From contig NZ_JARZAE010000004.1 in NCBI RefSeq assembly GCF_029892095.1, positions 8,122,001 to 8,186,000 on the forward strand: a DNA stretch of 64,000 bases, written 5' to 3'. The stretch's first letter is position 1. Every line of letters begins with the position of its first letter. Of the stretch, positions 16,265 through 24,138 are shown piece after piece. Below the pieces are notes generated by a model, which saw only the letters and a list, made by a program, of their open reading frames with translations, did not search any database and had not been told where the DNA came from. Both the position numbers and the translations under genes were made by a program. The stretch comes from Kitasatospora sp. MAP12-44. GTDB taxonomy: Bacteria; Actinomycetota; Actinomycetes; Streptomycetales; Streptomycetaceae.

Positions 16265-17674
16265 GTGGCCACCGAAACCAGCCCCGGCCCCGGCCCCGGC
16301 CCCGGCCCCGGCCCCGTGCCCGCCCCCGACTCCGGACCCGTCCCGACCCCGGCGAACGCCTCCGCGTCGGGGCGGCCGGTCCCCGAGTTGGACGCCGCCG
16401 TGGTGGAGCGGTGGCGCTCCGGGGGAGGGGAGTTGGTCGACCTGCTGGCCCAGGCGTGTGCCGAACTCGGCCCCGTCGCCGGGTTCCGACTCGGCGCGCA
16501 GCCCACCGTCCTGGTCACCGGGCCGCAGGCGGTCCAGCACGTGCTCGCCCAGCACCCGGACACGTACGTCAAGCGCTCCCACCGTGCCCGCGTGCTGATC
16601 GGCGACGGCGTGCTCGCCGCCACCGGCGAGGCCTGGAAGCGTCAACGGCGCCTGCTGCAGTCCCAGTTCACCGGCACCGGGATGCGCCGCTACGAGCAAC
16701 GGATCACCGCCGCCGCCACGACTGCCGCCGAGCGCTGGGCCGGGTACGCCCGTACCGGGGAGACCTTCGACCTGGGCGAGGAGATGCGCCGCTTCGCCCT
16801 GGACACCATCTGGCGCTCCCTCACCGGGCACCCCCTCGACGCCGCCACCGAGCACGAACTGGCCGCCGTGGGAACCGTGGTGGCCGCCCTGCCGACGCTG
16901 CCCGCCGACGCGGCGGACGCCCAGGAGGCGGTCGCCGCCGACCTGGCCAGGATCGACGCCGTCGCCCGCTGCGCCATCGCGGCCGCCCGTGGCGGAGCAG
17001 CCGGTCCCGACGGCCCGGGCCTGCTGCACGTCCTGCTGGACGCCGCCACCGAGCGCCCCGAGTACACCGACCGGCTGATCCGCGACGAACTGGTCACCCT
17101 GCTGCTCGCCGGCCACGAGACCACCGCCACCACGCTGACCTGGCTCTATCTGCTCCTCGACCGCCACCCCGAGGCCCGAACGGCAGCCCTGGCCGCCGGT
17201 GGCGCGGGCTCAGCGGAACGGCGCGAGGCCGTCCAGGCACTGGTCAGCGAGACGCTCCGGCTCTACCCGTCCGCCTGGCTGCTGCCCCGCCACGCCGCCG
17301 CGGACGACATCTTGGCCGGCTACGCCGTCGAAGCGGGCGCCGATGTCCTGGTCTGCCCCTATCTCACCCACCGCGACCCGCAGTTGTGGCCGGACCCCGA
17401 GCGCTTCGACCCCCGGCGCTTCACCACACCGGGCGCGCGTCCCTCCCAGCAGGGCGCCTACCTGCCCTTCGGTATCGGCCCGCGCGCCTGCCTGGGGCTC
17501 CAGTTCGCGCTGCGCGAGTCCACCGTGCTGCTCGAACACCTGCTGCCCGCCCACACCCCGGTCTTCCGCTCCACCCCCACCGGGGCCGCCTACAGCATCA
17601 CCGTCCGCCCCGACGGCCCGACCCCTGCCACTCTGACCCCCGCCGCTCTGACTCCCGCCGCTCTCACTCCGTGA
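16265..17674 (+). CDS. Cytochrome P450
   Basis: A 469-residue soluble P450 monooxygenase. The signatures are complete: I-helix LLLAGHETTAT (acid-alcohol pair), K-helix SETLRLYPS (ExxR) and the heme loop FGIGPRACLG with axial Cys409. The C-helix WKRQRRLLQSQF is also recognisable. It resembles bacterial P450s related to the fatty-acid/CYP4-like branch (FDLGEEMRRFALDTIWRSL, KRSHRAR). Before the fold, residues 1-35 are Pro/Gly-rich, encoded by a run of GGCCCC units, and the C-terminus ends in PAALTPAALTP repeats from a 15-bp DNA repeat. Start GTG 16265 with AGGAG at 16253-16257. No ferredoxin gene lies next to it. Substrate unknown. Confidence 0.92.
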   Translation: MATETSPGPGPGPGPGPVPAPDSGPVPTPANASASGRPVPELDAAVVERWRSGGGELVDLLAQACAELGPVAGFRLGAQPTVLVTGPQAVQHVLAQHPDTYVKRSHRARVLIGDGVLAATGEAWKRQRRLLQSQFTGTGMRRYEQRITAAATTAAERWAGYARTGETFDLGEEMRRFALDTIWRSLTGHPLDAATEHELAAVGTVVAALPTLPADAADAQEAVAADLARIDAVARCAIAAARGGAAGPDGPGLLHVLLDAATERPEYTDRLIRDELVTLLLAGHETTATTLTWLYLLLDRHPEARTAALAAGGAGSAERREAVQALVSETLRLYPSAWLLPRHAAADDILAGYAVEAGADVLVCPYLTHRDPQLWPDPERFDPRRFTTPGARPSQQGAYLPFGIGPRACLGLQFALRESTVLLEHLLPAHTPVFRSTPTGAAYSITVRPDGPTPATLTPAALTPAALTP

Positions 17675-17677
17675 CCC

Positions 17678-17920
17678 TCACATCGCCCTGAGCCCGAAAC
17701 CGCGGGTGGCACCGAAGCCCGTCTCGTGGTCCCACAAGTGCGCGCAGCCGGGGCACTGGAGGTGCAGCAGGCTGCCGGTGTTGGCGAGCAGGTAGCGCCA
17801 GTGGTCGCCGCAGTTGCGCCGCTCGTGGCAGCCGGTGCAGTCCCGGCCGTCGTCGCAGCTCGGGCAGGCCACCCAGGCGCGGCGGCCGATGTCCGCCTGC
17901 GGGTCAATGGGCAGCATCAC
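17678..17920 (-). CDS. Small zinc-ribbon-like protein
   Basis: An 80-residue protein with four Cys pairs or clusters: VACPSCDDGRDCTGCHERRNC and LQCPGCAHLWDHETGF, consistent with binding one or two zinc ions. No signal peptide or known catalytic motif. Start GTG 17920 or ATG 17917. It overlaps the end of the upstream gene (stop at 17904) by about 15 bases, so the pair is translationally coupled and sits behind the iron-box-like site at 18173. The convergent P450 gene ends 3 bases away. Function unknown; a nucleic-acid or protein-binding adaptor is possible. Confidence 0.7.
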   Translation of the reverse strand: MMLPIDPQADIGRRAWVACPSCDDGRDCTGCHERRNCGDHWRYLLANTGSLLHLQCPGCAHLWDHETGFGATRGFGLRAM

Positions 17921-18170
17921 GCGGCTCCGGTCCGGGCAGCACGCCGGCGGCGACGAGCTCCGCGTGGATCCGCTGCTGCTCCGCGTCGAGCCCGGAGTAC
18001 AGCAGCGCGTACGCCTCGTCCTCGCCCTGCAGCACGGCGACCGGGTCCCAGTCCGGCCCGAGCGCGGCCACCACCTCGGCGCGCCGCCGGGCCTCGTCGA
18101 CGCTCAGGTCGAGGTCGAAGGCTATGAGGTCGGGTGAGGAGGGGGTGTGGTTCGCAGACATGCCAGCCAT
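17904..18170 (-). CDS. Small acidic protein of unknown function
   Basis: An 88-residue acidic, helical protein (SSPDLIAFDLDLSVDEARRRAEVV, LGPDWDPVAVLQGEDEAYALLYSGL, EQQRIHAELVAAGVLP). It looks like one of the small actinobacterial DUF families; I cannot assign a function. Start ATG 18168-18170; an internal ATG at 18159-18161 (MSANHTP) is an alternative. The promoter region just upstream holds a DmdR-type iron-box-like dyad (18173-18191), so expression is probably iron-repressed together with the zinc-ribbon gene that overlaps its 3' end. Confidence 0.72.
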   Translation of the reverse strand: MAGMSANHTPSSPDLIAFDLDLSVDEARRRAEVVAALGPDWDPVAVLQGEDEAYALLYSGLDAEQQRIHAELVAAGVLPGPEPRDAAH

Positions 18171-18172
18171 GG

Positions 18173-18191
18173 TTAGGCAAGGCTTACTTTT
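18173..18191 (-). promoter_or_regulatory. Iron-box-like (DmdR/IdeR) operator
   Basis: The 19 bases TTAGGCAAGGCTTACTTTT match the DmdR1/IdeR consensus TTAGGTTAGGCTAACCTAA at 13 positions, including the TTAGG and GGCT cores. The site is 3 bases upstream of the small gene start at 18170, where a repressor would block initiation. Binding is inferred. Confidence 0.55.
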
Positions 18192-18249
18192 ATGTCAAGG
18201 CTCTGTCTGAAAGCTTCTGAAAGCTCACATCCGGACGCTCCGCAAACGA

Positions 18250-18288
18250 AGTGTCGGCTCTCCCGCAGGATGCGGGAGAGCCGACACT
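18250..18288 (-). terminator. Perfect 18-bp stem terminator
   Basis: The arm 18250-18267 is exactly complementary to 18271-18288, with a GGA loop (core GGCTCTCCCGCA/TGCGGGAGAGCC). It follows the phospholipase-like gene stop (18324, minus strand) and insulates the iron-box promoter from read-through. A symmetric stem like this can act in both directions. Confidence 0.85.
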
Positions 18289-18323
18289 CACGGCCGTTCC
18301 GGCCGTTCCGGCCGATCAGCTGC

Positions 18324-20330
18324 TCAGCTGACGTTGATCGCCGTGTCGTCGATGACGAACGAGGTCTGCAGCTGGTTGTCCTCGGTGCCGGTGAACTTCA
18401 GCGTGACGTTCTGCCCGGCGTAGGCCGCCAGGTTGAACGTGTGCTGGGCGTAGCCGGTGTTGTGGTTGAGGTTCGAGTAGCTGCCCAGCGTGCCGAGCAC
18501 CGTGCCCGCGCCGTTCAGGACCTGCACGGAGAGTGTGTCGTAGGCGCCGGTGGTGGTGGTCTCGGCCGTGTCGATGTGCAGCCAGAAGCTCAGCTGGTAG
18601 TTGGTGCAGCCAGCCGGGAGGGTGACCGCCTGGGACAGGGTGTCGGTGTGCGCGGTGCCGTAGCCGTCGAGCCAGGCATCCCAGGAGCCGCTGTGCGCCG
18701 GCTCACTGCTGCTGTTGTTGATCACACCGGACGACGCGGACCACGGCGACGCGGTGCCGGTCTCGAACCCGGGGTTGCCCAGCAGCTGAGCCGCGGCGCA
18801 GGTGCCGGAGGCGGGGTTGACGGTCCAGGTGAAGGTGGTGCTGCCGCTGGCGTTGGTGGTGTCCTTGGCCGTCACAGAGACGGTGGAGGTGCCGGCGGTG
18901 CTGGGGGTGCCGGTGATCTGGCCGGTGGAGGCGTTGATCGAGAGGCCGGCGGGCAGTCCGGTGGCGGTGTAGCTGAGGGTCTGGCCGGAGGCGGAGTCGC
19001 TCGCCTTGATCTGCACGGTCGCGGCGGTGCCGACCGTACCGGTCTGGCTGCCCGGGTTGGTCACGGTCACCGAGTTGCCGGCGACGGGGTTGATCGTCCA
19101 GGCGAAGGAGGCGTTCCCGGACGGTCCCGTGGAGTCGGTGGCCGTCACCGTGACGCTGGAGGTGCCGGCGGTGGTGGGGGTGCCGGTGATCTGGCCGGTG
19201 GAGGCGTTGATCGAGAGGCCGGCGGGCAGTCCGGTGGCGGTGTAGGAGAGGGTGCCGCCGGCGGTGTCGGTGGCCGGGACCTGCAGGCTGGCGGCGGTGC
19301 CGACGGTACCGGTCTGGCTGCCCGGGTTGGTCACGCTCACGCTGCCGCTGGTGGTCTGGCCGAAGTCGGCGTTGAACGCCGCCTCGATGCCGCTCACCAC
19401 GCCGGAGTCGCTGATGATCAGGCCCAGTTCACGGTTGTGGTTGAGCGAGTTGTCGGAGAAGTTCTCCGACCCGGCGAACACCTTGGCGCTCGACGTGCCG
19501 TAGTCGGCGACGATGGCCTTGGCATGGATGTAGTAGCCGGTGGAGCTGGTGTAGGTGGTCACCTTGCCGCCCGCGGCGGTGACCTGGTTGAGCTGGGTGG
19601 TGTAGGCGCTCGCCTCGTTCTCCGCGACGACCCGGACGGTCACGCCGCGCTGCGCGTCCGCGACGATCGCGTTGACGAGCGCGGTGTCGCCGAACTCCTC
19701 CTCCTCGACGTCGAGGCTGTGCTGCGCCCCGTTGACCAGCGCGAGCAGGTGGCTCTGCGAGTCGGTGGGGGACCAGACGAGGTTGTCACCGTCGGACGGG
19801 GTGATCGAGGTCTTCGCGTAGTCGGCGTTGAAGACCTGCTCGATCGCGCTGACGTCGTTGGCGTCGTTGTCGAAGACCCCGTAGTCGCGCGAGGTGGCGT
19901 AGTAGGTGGTGTCGAAGTTGCCGGTGCTTATGTACGACTCGGCGCCGTCGACGGTGATCGTCTTCTGGTGGGTGTAGACGAAGGCCGAGGACGAGTAGGT
20001 GACCCCGACGCCGCCCGCGGACAGCGCGGTGTAGGCGGCGCCGTCCACGGAGGTGTGCTGGGCATCCATGATCACGCGGACCTGCAGGCCCGCTTTCTCC
20101 TTGGCCACCAGGTCGTTGACCAAGGTGGTGTCGCGCAGCTCGTAGATCGTCACGTCGATCGACTTCGTCGCGGAGTTGACGAAGTTGTAGATCGCGCTTT
20201 CGCCCTGGTCCGGCAGGACCACCAGGGAGTACGACGGCGTGACGGCGTGGGCGGCGGCCGGCGCGAGGATGGTGGCAGCGGCTGTGACGCCCGCGGCGAG
20301 AGTGAGGCTCAGACGACGGGTGGCGGTCAT
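18324..20330 (-). CDS. Secreted phospholipase D-like protein with two Ig-like modules and a CBM-like domain
   Basis: A 668-residue secreted protein. Signal peptide about residues 1-29 (AAAHA/VTP). The PLD superfamily domain, about residues 30-340, has two HxK(x4)D motifs, HQKTITVD and HAKAIVAD, each followed by the expected N or E partner region (STGNFD, GSENFSD), so both catalytic halves are intact. Two tandem putative-Ig (He_PIG) modules of about 90 residues each follow, sharing the run LSYTATGLPAGLSINASTG. The C-terminal domain of about 150 residues (LLGNPGFETGTASPWSASSG ... FVIDDTAINVS) is a jelly-roll of the carbohydrate-binding/DUF642-like type. Start ATG 20328-20330. It likely hydrolyses phosphodiesters (phospholipid or nucleic acid) outside the cell, tethered to glycans. 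A perfect terminator follows. Confidence 0.88.
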   Translation of the reverse strand: MTATRRLSLTLAAGVTAAATILAPAAAHAVTPSYSLVVLPDQGESAIYNFVNSATKSIDVTIYELRDTTLVNDLVAKEKAGLQVRVIMDAQHTSVDGAAYTALSAGGVGVTYSSSAFVYTHQKTITVDGAESYISTGNFDTTYYATSRDYGVFDNDANDVSAIEQVFNADYAKTSITPSDGDNLVWSPTDSQSHLLALVNGAQHSLDVEEEEFGDTALVNAIVADAQRGVTVRVVAENEASAYTTQLNQVTAAGGKVTTYTSSTGYYIHAKAIVADYGTSSAKVFAGSENFSDNSLNHNRELGLIISDSGVVSGIEAAFNADFGQTTSGSVSVTNPGSQTGTVGTAASLQVPATDTAGGTLSYTATGLPAGLSINASTGQITGTPTTAGTSSVTVTATDSTGPSGNASFAWTINPVAGNSVTVTNPGSQTGTVGTAATVQIKASDSASGQTLSYTATGLPAGLSINASTGQITGTPSTAGTSTVSVTAKDTTNASGSTTFTWTVNPASGTCAAAQLLGNPGFETGTASPWSASSGVINNSSSEPAHSGSWDAWLDGYGTAHTDTLSQAVTLPAGCTNYQLSFWLHIDTAETTTTGAYDTLSVQVLNGAGTVLGTLGSYSNLNHNTGYAQHTFNLAAYAGQNVTLKFTGTEDNQLQTSFVIDDTAINVS
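18808..19353. repeat. 273-bp internal tandem duplication (Ig modules)
   Basis: Two tandem copies of about 273 bp encode the twin Ig modules of the phospholipase-like protein. For example, the segment starting at 18908 recurs at 19181 with more than 60 identical bases. Outer limits are approximate. The high identity implies recent duplication or ongoing homogenisation. Confidence 0.8.
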
Positions 20331-20752
20331 GTGGGGCCTTCCTGACAGATGGTCTGACAAGCGTGCAACGCGCGTAGCGTCCACTAGTAAGACACTGGGG
20401 CTGACGGGCCGTGAAGGGCCTGGGGGTGACGATTCGTTGAACAACATGGCGGTGTCCCGTCAAGAACTTTGCATCCTGTCCAGCCGGCCCATGGGTACCT
20501 GTCCATCGGTGCACAGGCGTCTCAACGGACCATTTGCGGGCGTCGTGGGCACCCCGCGCGGCGGCCGCTCCGCAATGAGAAAGCGAACGGGGCGTGCGTG
20601 ATCGCTCCCAGTCGGCGGGTGACTCTCCACCCGGTCTCCACCCGTCGTCCACTCCTGGGCCGATGGCGCGAGCTCCTGGTCCGAGTAGCTTTCGAAGTCG
20701 CGCAGGGGAAGCGGAGTTTTCTTAGAAACCGTGGAACGGAAGGGAGTTCGCC
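20331..20752. other. Intergenic region between the secreted PLD gene and the micropeptide gene
   Basis: About 420 bases with no supported protein gene. It must hold the promoter of the minus-strand PLD gene (right-hand side of 20330) and that of the plus-strand micropeptide. Near the latter TTTCTTAGAAA (20718-20728) forms a short AT-rich dyad containing a -10-like TTAGAA. Nothing else was recognised. Confidence 0.35.
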
Positions 20753-20812
20753 ATGTTGATCGGCATCATCATCCGCATCGTCAGAGCGATCAGGCGCCGC
20801 CGCCGCGCCTGA
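20753..20812 (+). CDS. 19-residue cationic amphipathic micropeptide
   Basis: ATG 20753 to TGA 20812 encodes MLIGIIIRIVRAIRRRRRA. The first half is isoleucine-rich and the second holds seven arginines in 12 residues, giving a net charge near +7. A good ribosome site, AAGGGAG (20740-20746), lies 6 bases upstream, and the codon choice includes rare AGA and AGG. The pattern (hydrophobic helix followed by a poly-Arg tail) is that of membrane-active micropeptides, type I toxins or small membrane regulators. I know no named family for it. The next gene is the Dyp peroxidase 443 bases downstream; no operon link is apparent. An unannotated gene is likely but depends on the ribosome site and composition alone. 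Confidence 0.5.
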   Translation: MLIGIIIRIVRAIRRRRRA

Positions 20813-21255
20813 CACCGGCCGCCGGGCGCCGGCGCCACCTCGGGTGCCGTGTGCCTTATGCGGTGTGCCTTATGCCGTGTGGAAGCCGACGCCGACGACA
20901 CGCGTCCTTGGCGTCGGCCCCGGCCCCGGCCCCGGCCCCGGCCCTGGCCTCTGCCGCTACCTCGGCGTCCGTTCGATCCGTTGCCACCCGGCCGCCGGCC
21001 TGTCGCCGATGGTCACTCGTGCGCCCGCTCCGGCGCGACAACTTCGCCGCCCATGCGAAGACTGACGTTCCAGGTGCCCTCACCCTGTCCCGGCGGCGCC
21101 GACCGAAGTGTCCGCTGCCGCCTTTGCCACCTGCGAGCGGGGTGCCCGGCGTTGCCCGGCCCAGCCCTCGCCCAGCTCAGCCTCGGTCAGTGGGTCCCAC
21201 TCGACAACACCGCCACCTTCGACGGGATCGTCAACAAGTAACCCAGGAGCTGAGT
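20813..21255. other. Intergenic region upstream of Dyp peroxidase
   Basis: 443 bases without a gene I can support. It contains a 14-bp direct repeat (GTGTGCCTTATGC at 20849 and 20863) and a run of GGCCCC units at about 20918-20945. An open frame ending at 21241 (tail GQWVPLDNTATFDGIVNK) has a natural-looking C-terminus but Arg/Pro-rich shadow-type sequence upstream; I consider it possibly a decayed gene remnant, not a gene. Confidence 0.35.
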
Positions 21256-22956
21256 TTGTCCCTCGAATCCACCGCCGCCGCCGTGCTGCCCCGCCGCACT
21301 CTGCTGGCCGCCGGCGCGGTCGCCGGCGGCGCCGTTCTGGCCCCCGCGCTGGCGGCGACCGACGCCGACGCGGCCTCAGCGCCCTCGCCCTCGCCGTCCC
21401 CGGTCACTGCCGTTACCTTCGCTGCTGGCGAACTGCCGCTGCGTGAGAGCGAGGAGATCCAGGGCGACATCCTCGCCGGGTTCCGCAAAGACCACGTCCA
21501 GCTGCTCCTGCTCACCTTCACGGCCCCCCAGGCCGCCCGCGACTGGCTGCGCACGTTGCTGCCGCAGCTCGCCACCACGCGCCAAGTCGCTTCCTTCAAC
21601 CAGGCGTTCAGCCAACAGCGCCGTACCCGGGGCGGCGCCGACCCGGCCGCGATGAGTGCCCAGTGGACCGGTCTGAGCCTCACCCACGCGGGGTTGGCCG
21701 TGCTCGCCGGTCGGGAACCGCTGCCCGGCGCCGCGACGGGCGGCACGGCCGAGGCGTTCCGCCAGGGTCCGGCCGCGCGCGCGGCGCTGCTCGGCGATAC
21801 GGGCGACAGCGCGCCGGACAACTGGCTCTTCGGCGCGCCCGGCGCAGCGCCCGTGCACGCCGTCCTCACCCTGGCCGCCGACCACCCAGGCGAGCTCGCC
21901 GCCGCCCTGGAAGCCCAGCGCCTTGCCGCTGCGCAGGCCGACATCGCCATCACCTTCCAGCAGGAGGGTGCCGCGCTGCCCGGCAGCCTGGCCGGCCATG
22001 AGCACTTTGGCTACCGGGACGGCATCAGCCAGCCCGGCGTACGCGGCTTCGACCCGCTCGACCCTGACTGCCCCGACCAGGTCCAGGGCAGTCCCGGCAC
22101 CCGGGTCGTCCCCGCCGGCGAGTTCGTCGTCGGCCGGCCGCGTGCGGTCGGACACCCGGGTGCGGTCGACCTGCCCGCTTGGATGCTGAACGGCTCCTTT
22201 CAGGTCGTACGCCGCCTCGCCCAGGACGTCCCCGCCTGGCGGACCCAGCTGCAGACCCGGCTCGCGACCCTGGTCGCCGCCGGAGTGGCCCCGGCCGACG
22301 CGCCGCCCGAATGGCTCGGTGCCCGGCTGGTCGGCCGCTGGCCGTCCGGCGCGCCAGTCGGCGCATGCCCCTTCGCCGACCCCCTGCCCGACCCCGGCAA
22401 GCCCGCCGACAACGACCTCAACTACGCCGACGACCCGCAGGGTTGGGCCACCCCGCTCTTCTCCCACGTGCGCAAGGGCAATCCCCGCGACGGCCTGGTC
22501 GTCCAGCCGGGCGCGCGACCGCTGGCGCAGAGCGCCATCGACGTCCACCGGATCATCCGCCGCGGCGTGCCGTTCGGCCCCGCCTTCGACCCTGCCTTCG
22601 GCCCCGCCGCGGAGGCCGCTCCGGACGGCTCGGCCACTCCGCGCGGTCTGATCTTCATCTGCCACCAGGCCGACCTGGTCGACCAGTTCGAGTTCCTCCA
22701 GCGGCTCTGGTTCGATGAGCAGGACTTCCCCCCGAACCGCACCCCCAAGCCCGGCGGCGACACGGTCATCGGCCCCGACACACACGTCGCCTTTGAGACA
22801 CCGACCGGCGCGTCCAGTAGTCGGGTCACCCCGCTCGACTTCACCCGCTGCGTACGCACCGAAGGCACCGTCTACGCGTTCAGCCCATCCCTCACCGCCC
22901 TGCGTGAGCTCGCCGACGGGCGCCTCGACACCAGCCCGCTGACACACGCGGGTTGA
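21256..22956 (+). CDS. Dyp-type heme peroxidase, probably Tat-exported
   Basis: A 566-residue dye-decolorising peroxidase. The N-terminus has a twin-arginine-type leader (LPRRTLLAAGAVAGGAVLAPALAATDADA) followed by a Ser/Pro linker, so folded, heme-loaded export is expected. The peroxidase domain carries EEIQGDILAGFRKDH near its start, FGYRDGISQPG (the GxxDG motif with the distal Asp), FVVGRP, and FICHQADLVDQFEFLQRLW toward the C-terminus. Start TTG 21256, with AGGAG at 21244-21248; no upstream ATG fits the leader. Oxidation of aromatic or phenolic compounds with peroxide is the family activity; the natural substrate is unknown. It stands alone in transcription direction with a following DUF5984 gene 63 bases away. 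Confidence 0.9.
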   Translation: MSLESTAAAVLPRRTLLAAGAVAGGAVLAPALAATDADAASAPSPSPSPVTAVTFAAGELPLRESEEIQGDILAGFRKDHVQLLLLTFTAPQAARDWLRTLLPQLATTRQVASFNQAFSQQRRTRGGADPAAMSAQWTGLSLTHAGLAVLAGREPLPGAATGGTAEAFRQGPAARAALLGDTGDSAPDNWLFGAPGAAPVHAVLTLAADHPGELAAALEAQRLAAAQADIAITFQQEGAALPGSLAGHEHFGYRDGISQPGVRGFDPLDPDCPDQVQGSPGTRVVPAGEFVVGRPRAVGHPGAVDLPAWMLNGSFQVVRRLAQDVPAWRTQLQTRLATLVAAGVAPADAPPEWLGARLVGRWPSGAPVGACPFADPLPDPGKPADNDLNYADDPQGWATPLFSHVRKGNPRDGLVVQPGARPLAQSAIDVHRIIRRGVPFGPAFDPAFGPAAEAAPDGSATPRGLIFICHQADLVDQFEFLQRLWFDEQDFPPNRTPKPGGDTVIGPDTHVAFETPTGASSSRVTPLDFTRCVRTEGTVYAFSPSLTALRELADGRLDTSPLTHAG

Positions 22957-23019
22957 GCGGTCTGCGATGGTGTGCGGATGCGTCCGTCCGTCCGGGGCCG
23001 AGCCTGGCACACTGGGCCG

Positions 23020-23838
23020 GTGATCCAGTTCCGGTTCGGCCTGCTGCCCGTGCACGACATCCATCCGTGGGGTGGCGAGCGTCCCGAGCTGAGCTGGTTC
23101 GGGCTGACGGACGGTTGGTACTGCATCGACCTGGCCGGCCACGAGCTGCTGCGCTACTCGGATCGCACGCTCGAACGGTTGAGGGGGCGGCAGAGTGGCG
23201 CCCAACCGAGCCCGTACGTCGACTACTTCGTGGTCCGGCTATGGGAAGACGTGCTCGATGTGCTGGCAGCGGTCATGGAACCGGTGCCGGCGGACCTGGT
23301 CGGTTTCGTCTCCGAGGACCACGCGGACTGGCCCCCCTCAGACGGGCTGGAGGCGGCAGCCGAGATGGACGTCGACGCCGAGAGCGAGGTTGAGGCCGCT
23401 GCGGTCTGGCGCGGTGACCATTGGTTCTCGATGGGGCACTTGCGCAATCCGCCGGAGCTCTGCTGGTGGCGGACGCTGGGTGAGGGTGAGGACGTCATCA
23501 CCGTGACGTGGCGGCACCGCCCCGATGCCGACATCGAGTTCGCGGCTCCGGAAACGGGCCGTGTGACCGTCCCGACCAGCGAGTTCGTCGCTGCCGTGAC
23601 CGAGTTCGACCGCGCGCTGCTTGCCGCAATGGAGCAGCGCGTCGCGGAACTGGAAGCCGGTGGAATTCCGGCCGGCGTCCACATCGACCTGCGACACCTG
23701 CGGCGCGAGCAGCAGGACCGCGCAACGTGGCTGCAGCGCGCGTGGGCCCGCGAGCCCACCACCGACTGGGCCGCCGTCCGAGCGGGAGCCCTGACGCTCC
23801 AGGCGCGCGGGGCGGCGCAGTCGCACGGTGACCGATGA
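23020..23838 (+). CDS. DUF5984-like protein of unknown function
   Basis: A 272-residue cytoplasmic protein. The N-terminal sequence MIQFRFGLLPVHDIHPWGGERPELSWFGLTDGWYCI resembles the actinobacterial DUF5984 family, so GTG 23020 is taken as the start over GTG 22972 and ATG 22978. It is rich in Trp and acidic residues (WPPSDGLEAAAEMDVDAES), with a conserved-looking SMGHLRNPPELCWWR segment. No catalytic motif, membrane segment or signal peptide is seen. The C-terminal third is helical and charged. Members of such DUFs often appear as immunity-like solo genes, but there is no partner toxin here. It is convergent with the dehydrogenase gene and followed by the 19-bp tandem array. Confidence 0.72.
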   Translation: MIQFRFGLLPVHDIHPWGGERPELSWFGLTDGWYCIDLAGHELLRYSDRTLERLRGRQSGAQPSPYVDYFVVRLWEDVLDVLAAVMEPVPADLVGFVSEDHADWPPSDGLEAAAEMDVDAESEVEAAAVWRGDHWFSMGHLRNPPELCWWRTLGEGEDVITVTWRHRPDADIEFAAPETGRVTVPTSEFVAAVTEFDRALLAAMEQRVAELEAGGIPAGVHIDLRHLRREQQDRATWLQRAWAREPTTDWAAVRAGALTLQARGAAQSHGDR

Positions 23839-23912
23839 GAGCAGTGCGCGGAGGTCCCAGGTCGGGATTTCCGTCACAGGCCGCCTTGGGGGAGCCAGTC
23901 TCCGGGTAGACA

Positions 23913-24122
23913 GAGCGGCGCTCTCTTTCTGGAGCGTCGATCTTTGTTGCGAGCGTCTGATATCTATTCAGAGCAGTGCTCGCCAACGAGAGCACTGCTC
24001 TTCATTTGGAGTGCGGAGGGCATTGAGGAGCGCCGATCCTTAATAAGAGCGGCGCTCGCAACTGAGAGCGGTGTCCTCAAATGAGATCGCTGCTCTCCAA
24101 GTGGAGCGCCATTCTCCTGAGT
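23913..24122. repeat. Eleven-unit 19-bp tandem array of palindromic cores
   Basis: GAGC-type cores recur at 23913, 23932, 23951, 23971, 23990, 24009, 24028, 24047, 24066, 24085 and 24104: a strict 19-bp period with one 20-bp step. The consensus is about GAGCGSYGCTCTC followed by an AT-rich linker of about 6 bases. The best units are palindromes (AGAGCGGCGCTCT, GAGCACTGCTC, GAGCAGTGCTC). The array fills most of the 300-base gap between two convergent genes. The palindrome resembles TetR-type operators, but its position is 3'-3', not promoter-proximal. There are no spacers, so it is not a CRISPR. Confidence 0.85.
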
Positions 24123-24138
24123 CGGAGTCGACCAGGTG

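Noticed and set aside
20849..21241. 130-codon open frame ahead of the Dyp peroxidase
   Set aside because: Low-complexity Arg/Pro sequence with no ribosome site; only the last about 20 residues look protein-like, so at most a gene remnant.
23913..24122. CRISPR array
   Set aside because: Units are contiguous 19-bp imperfect repeats without unique spacers, and no cas genes are present.
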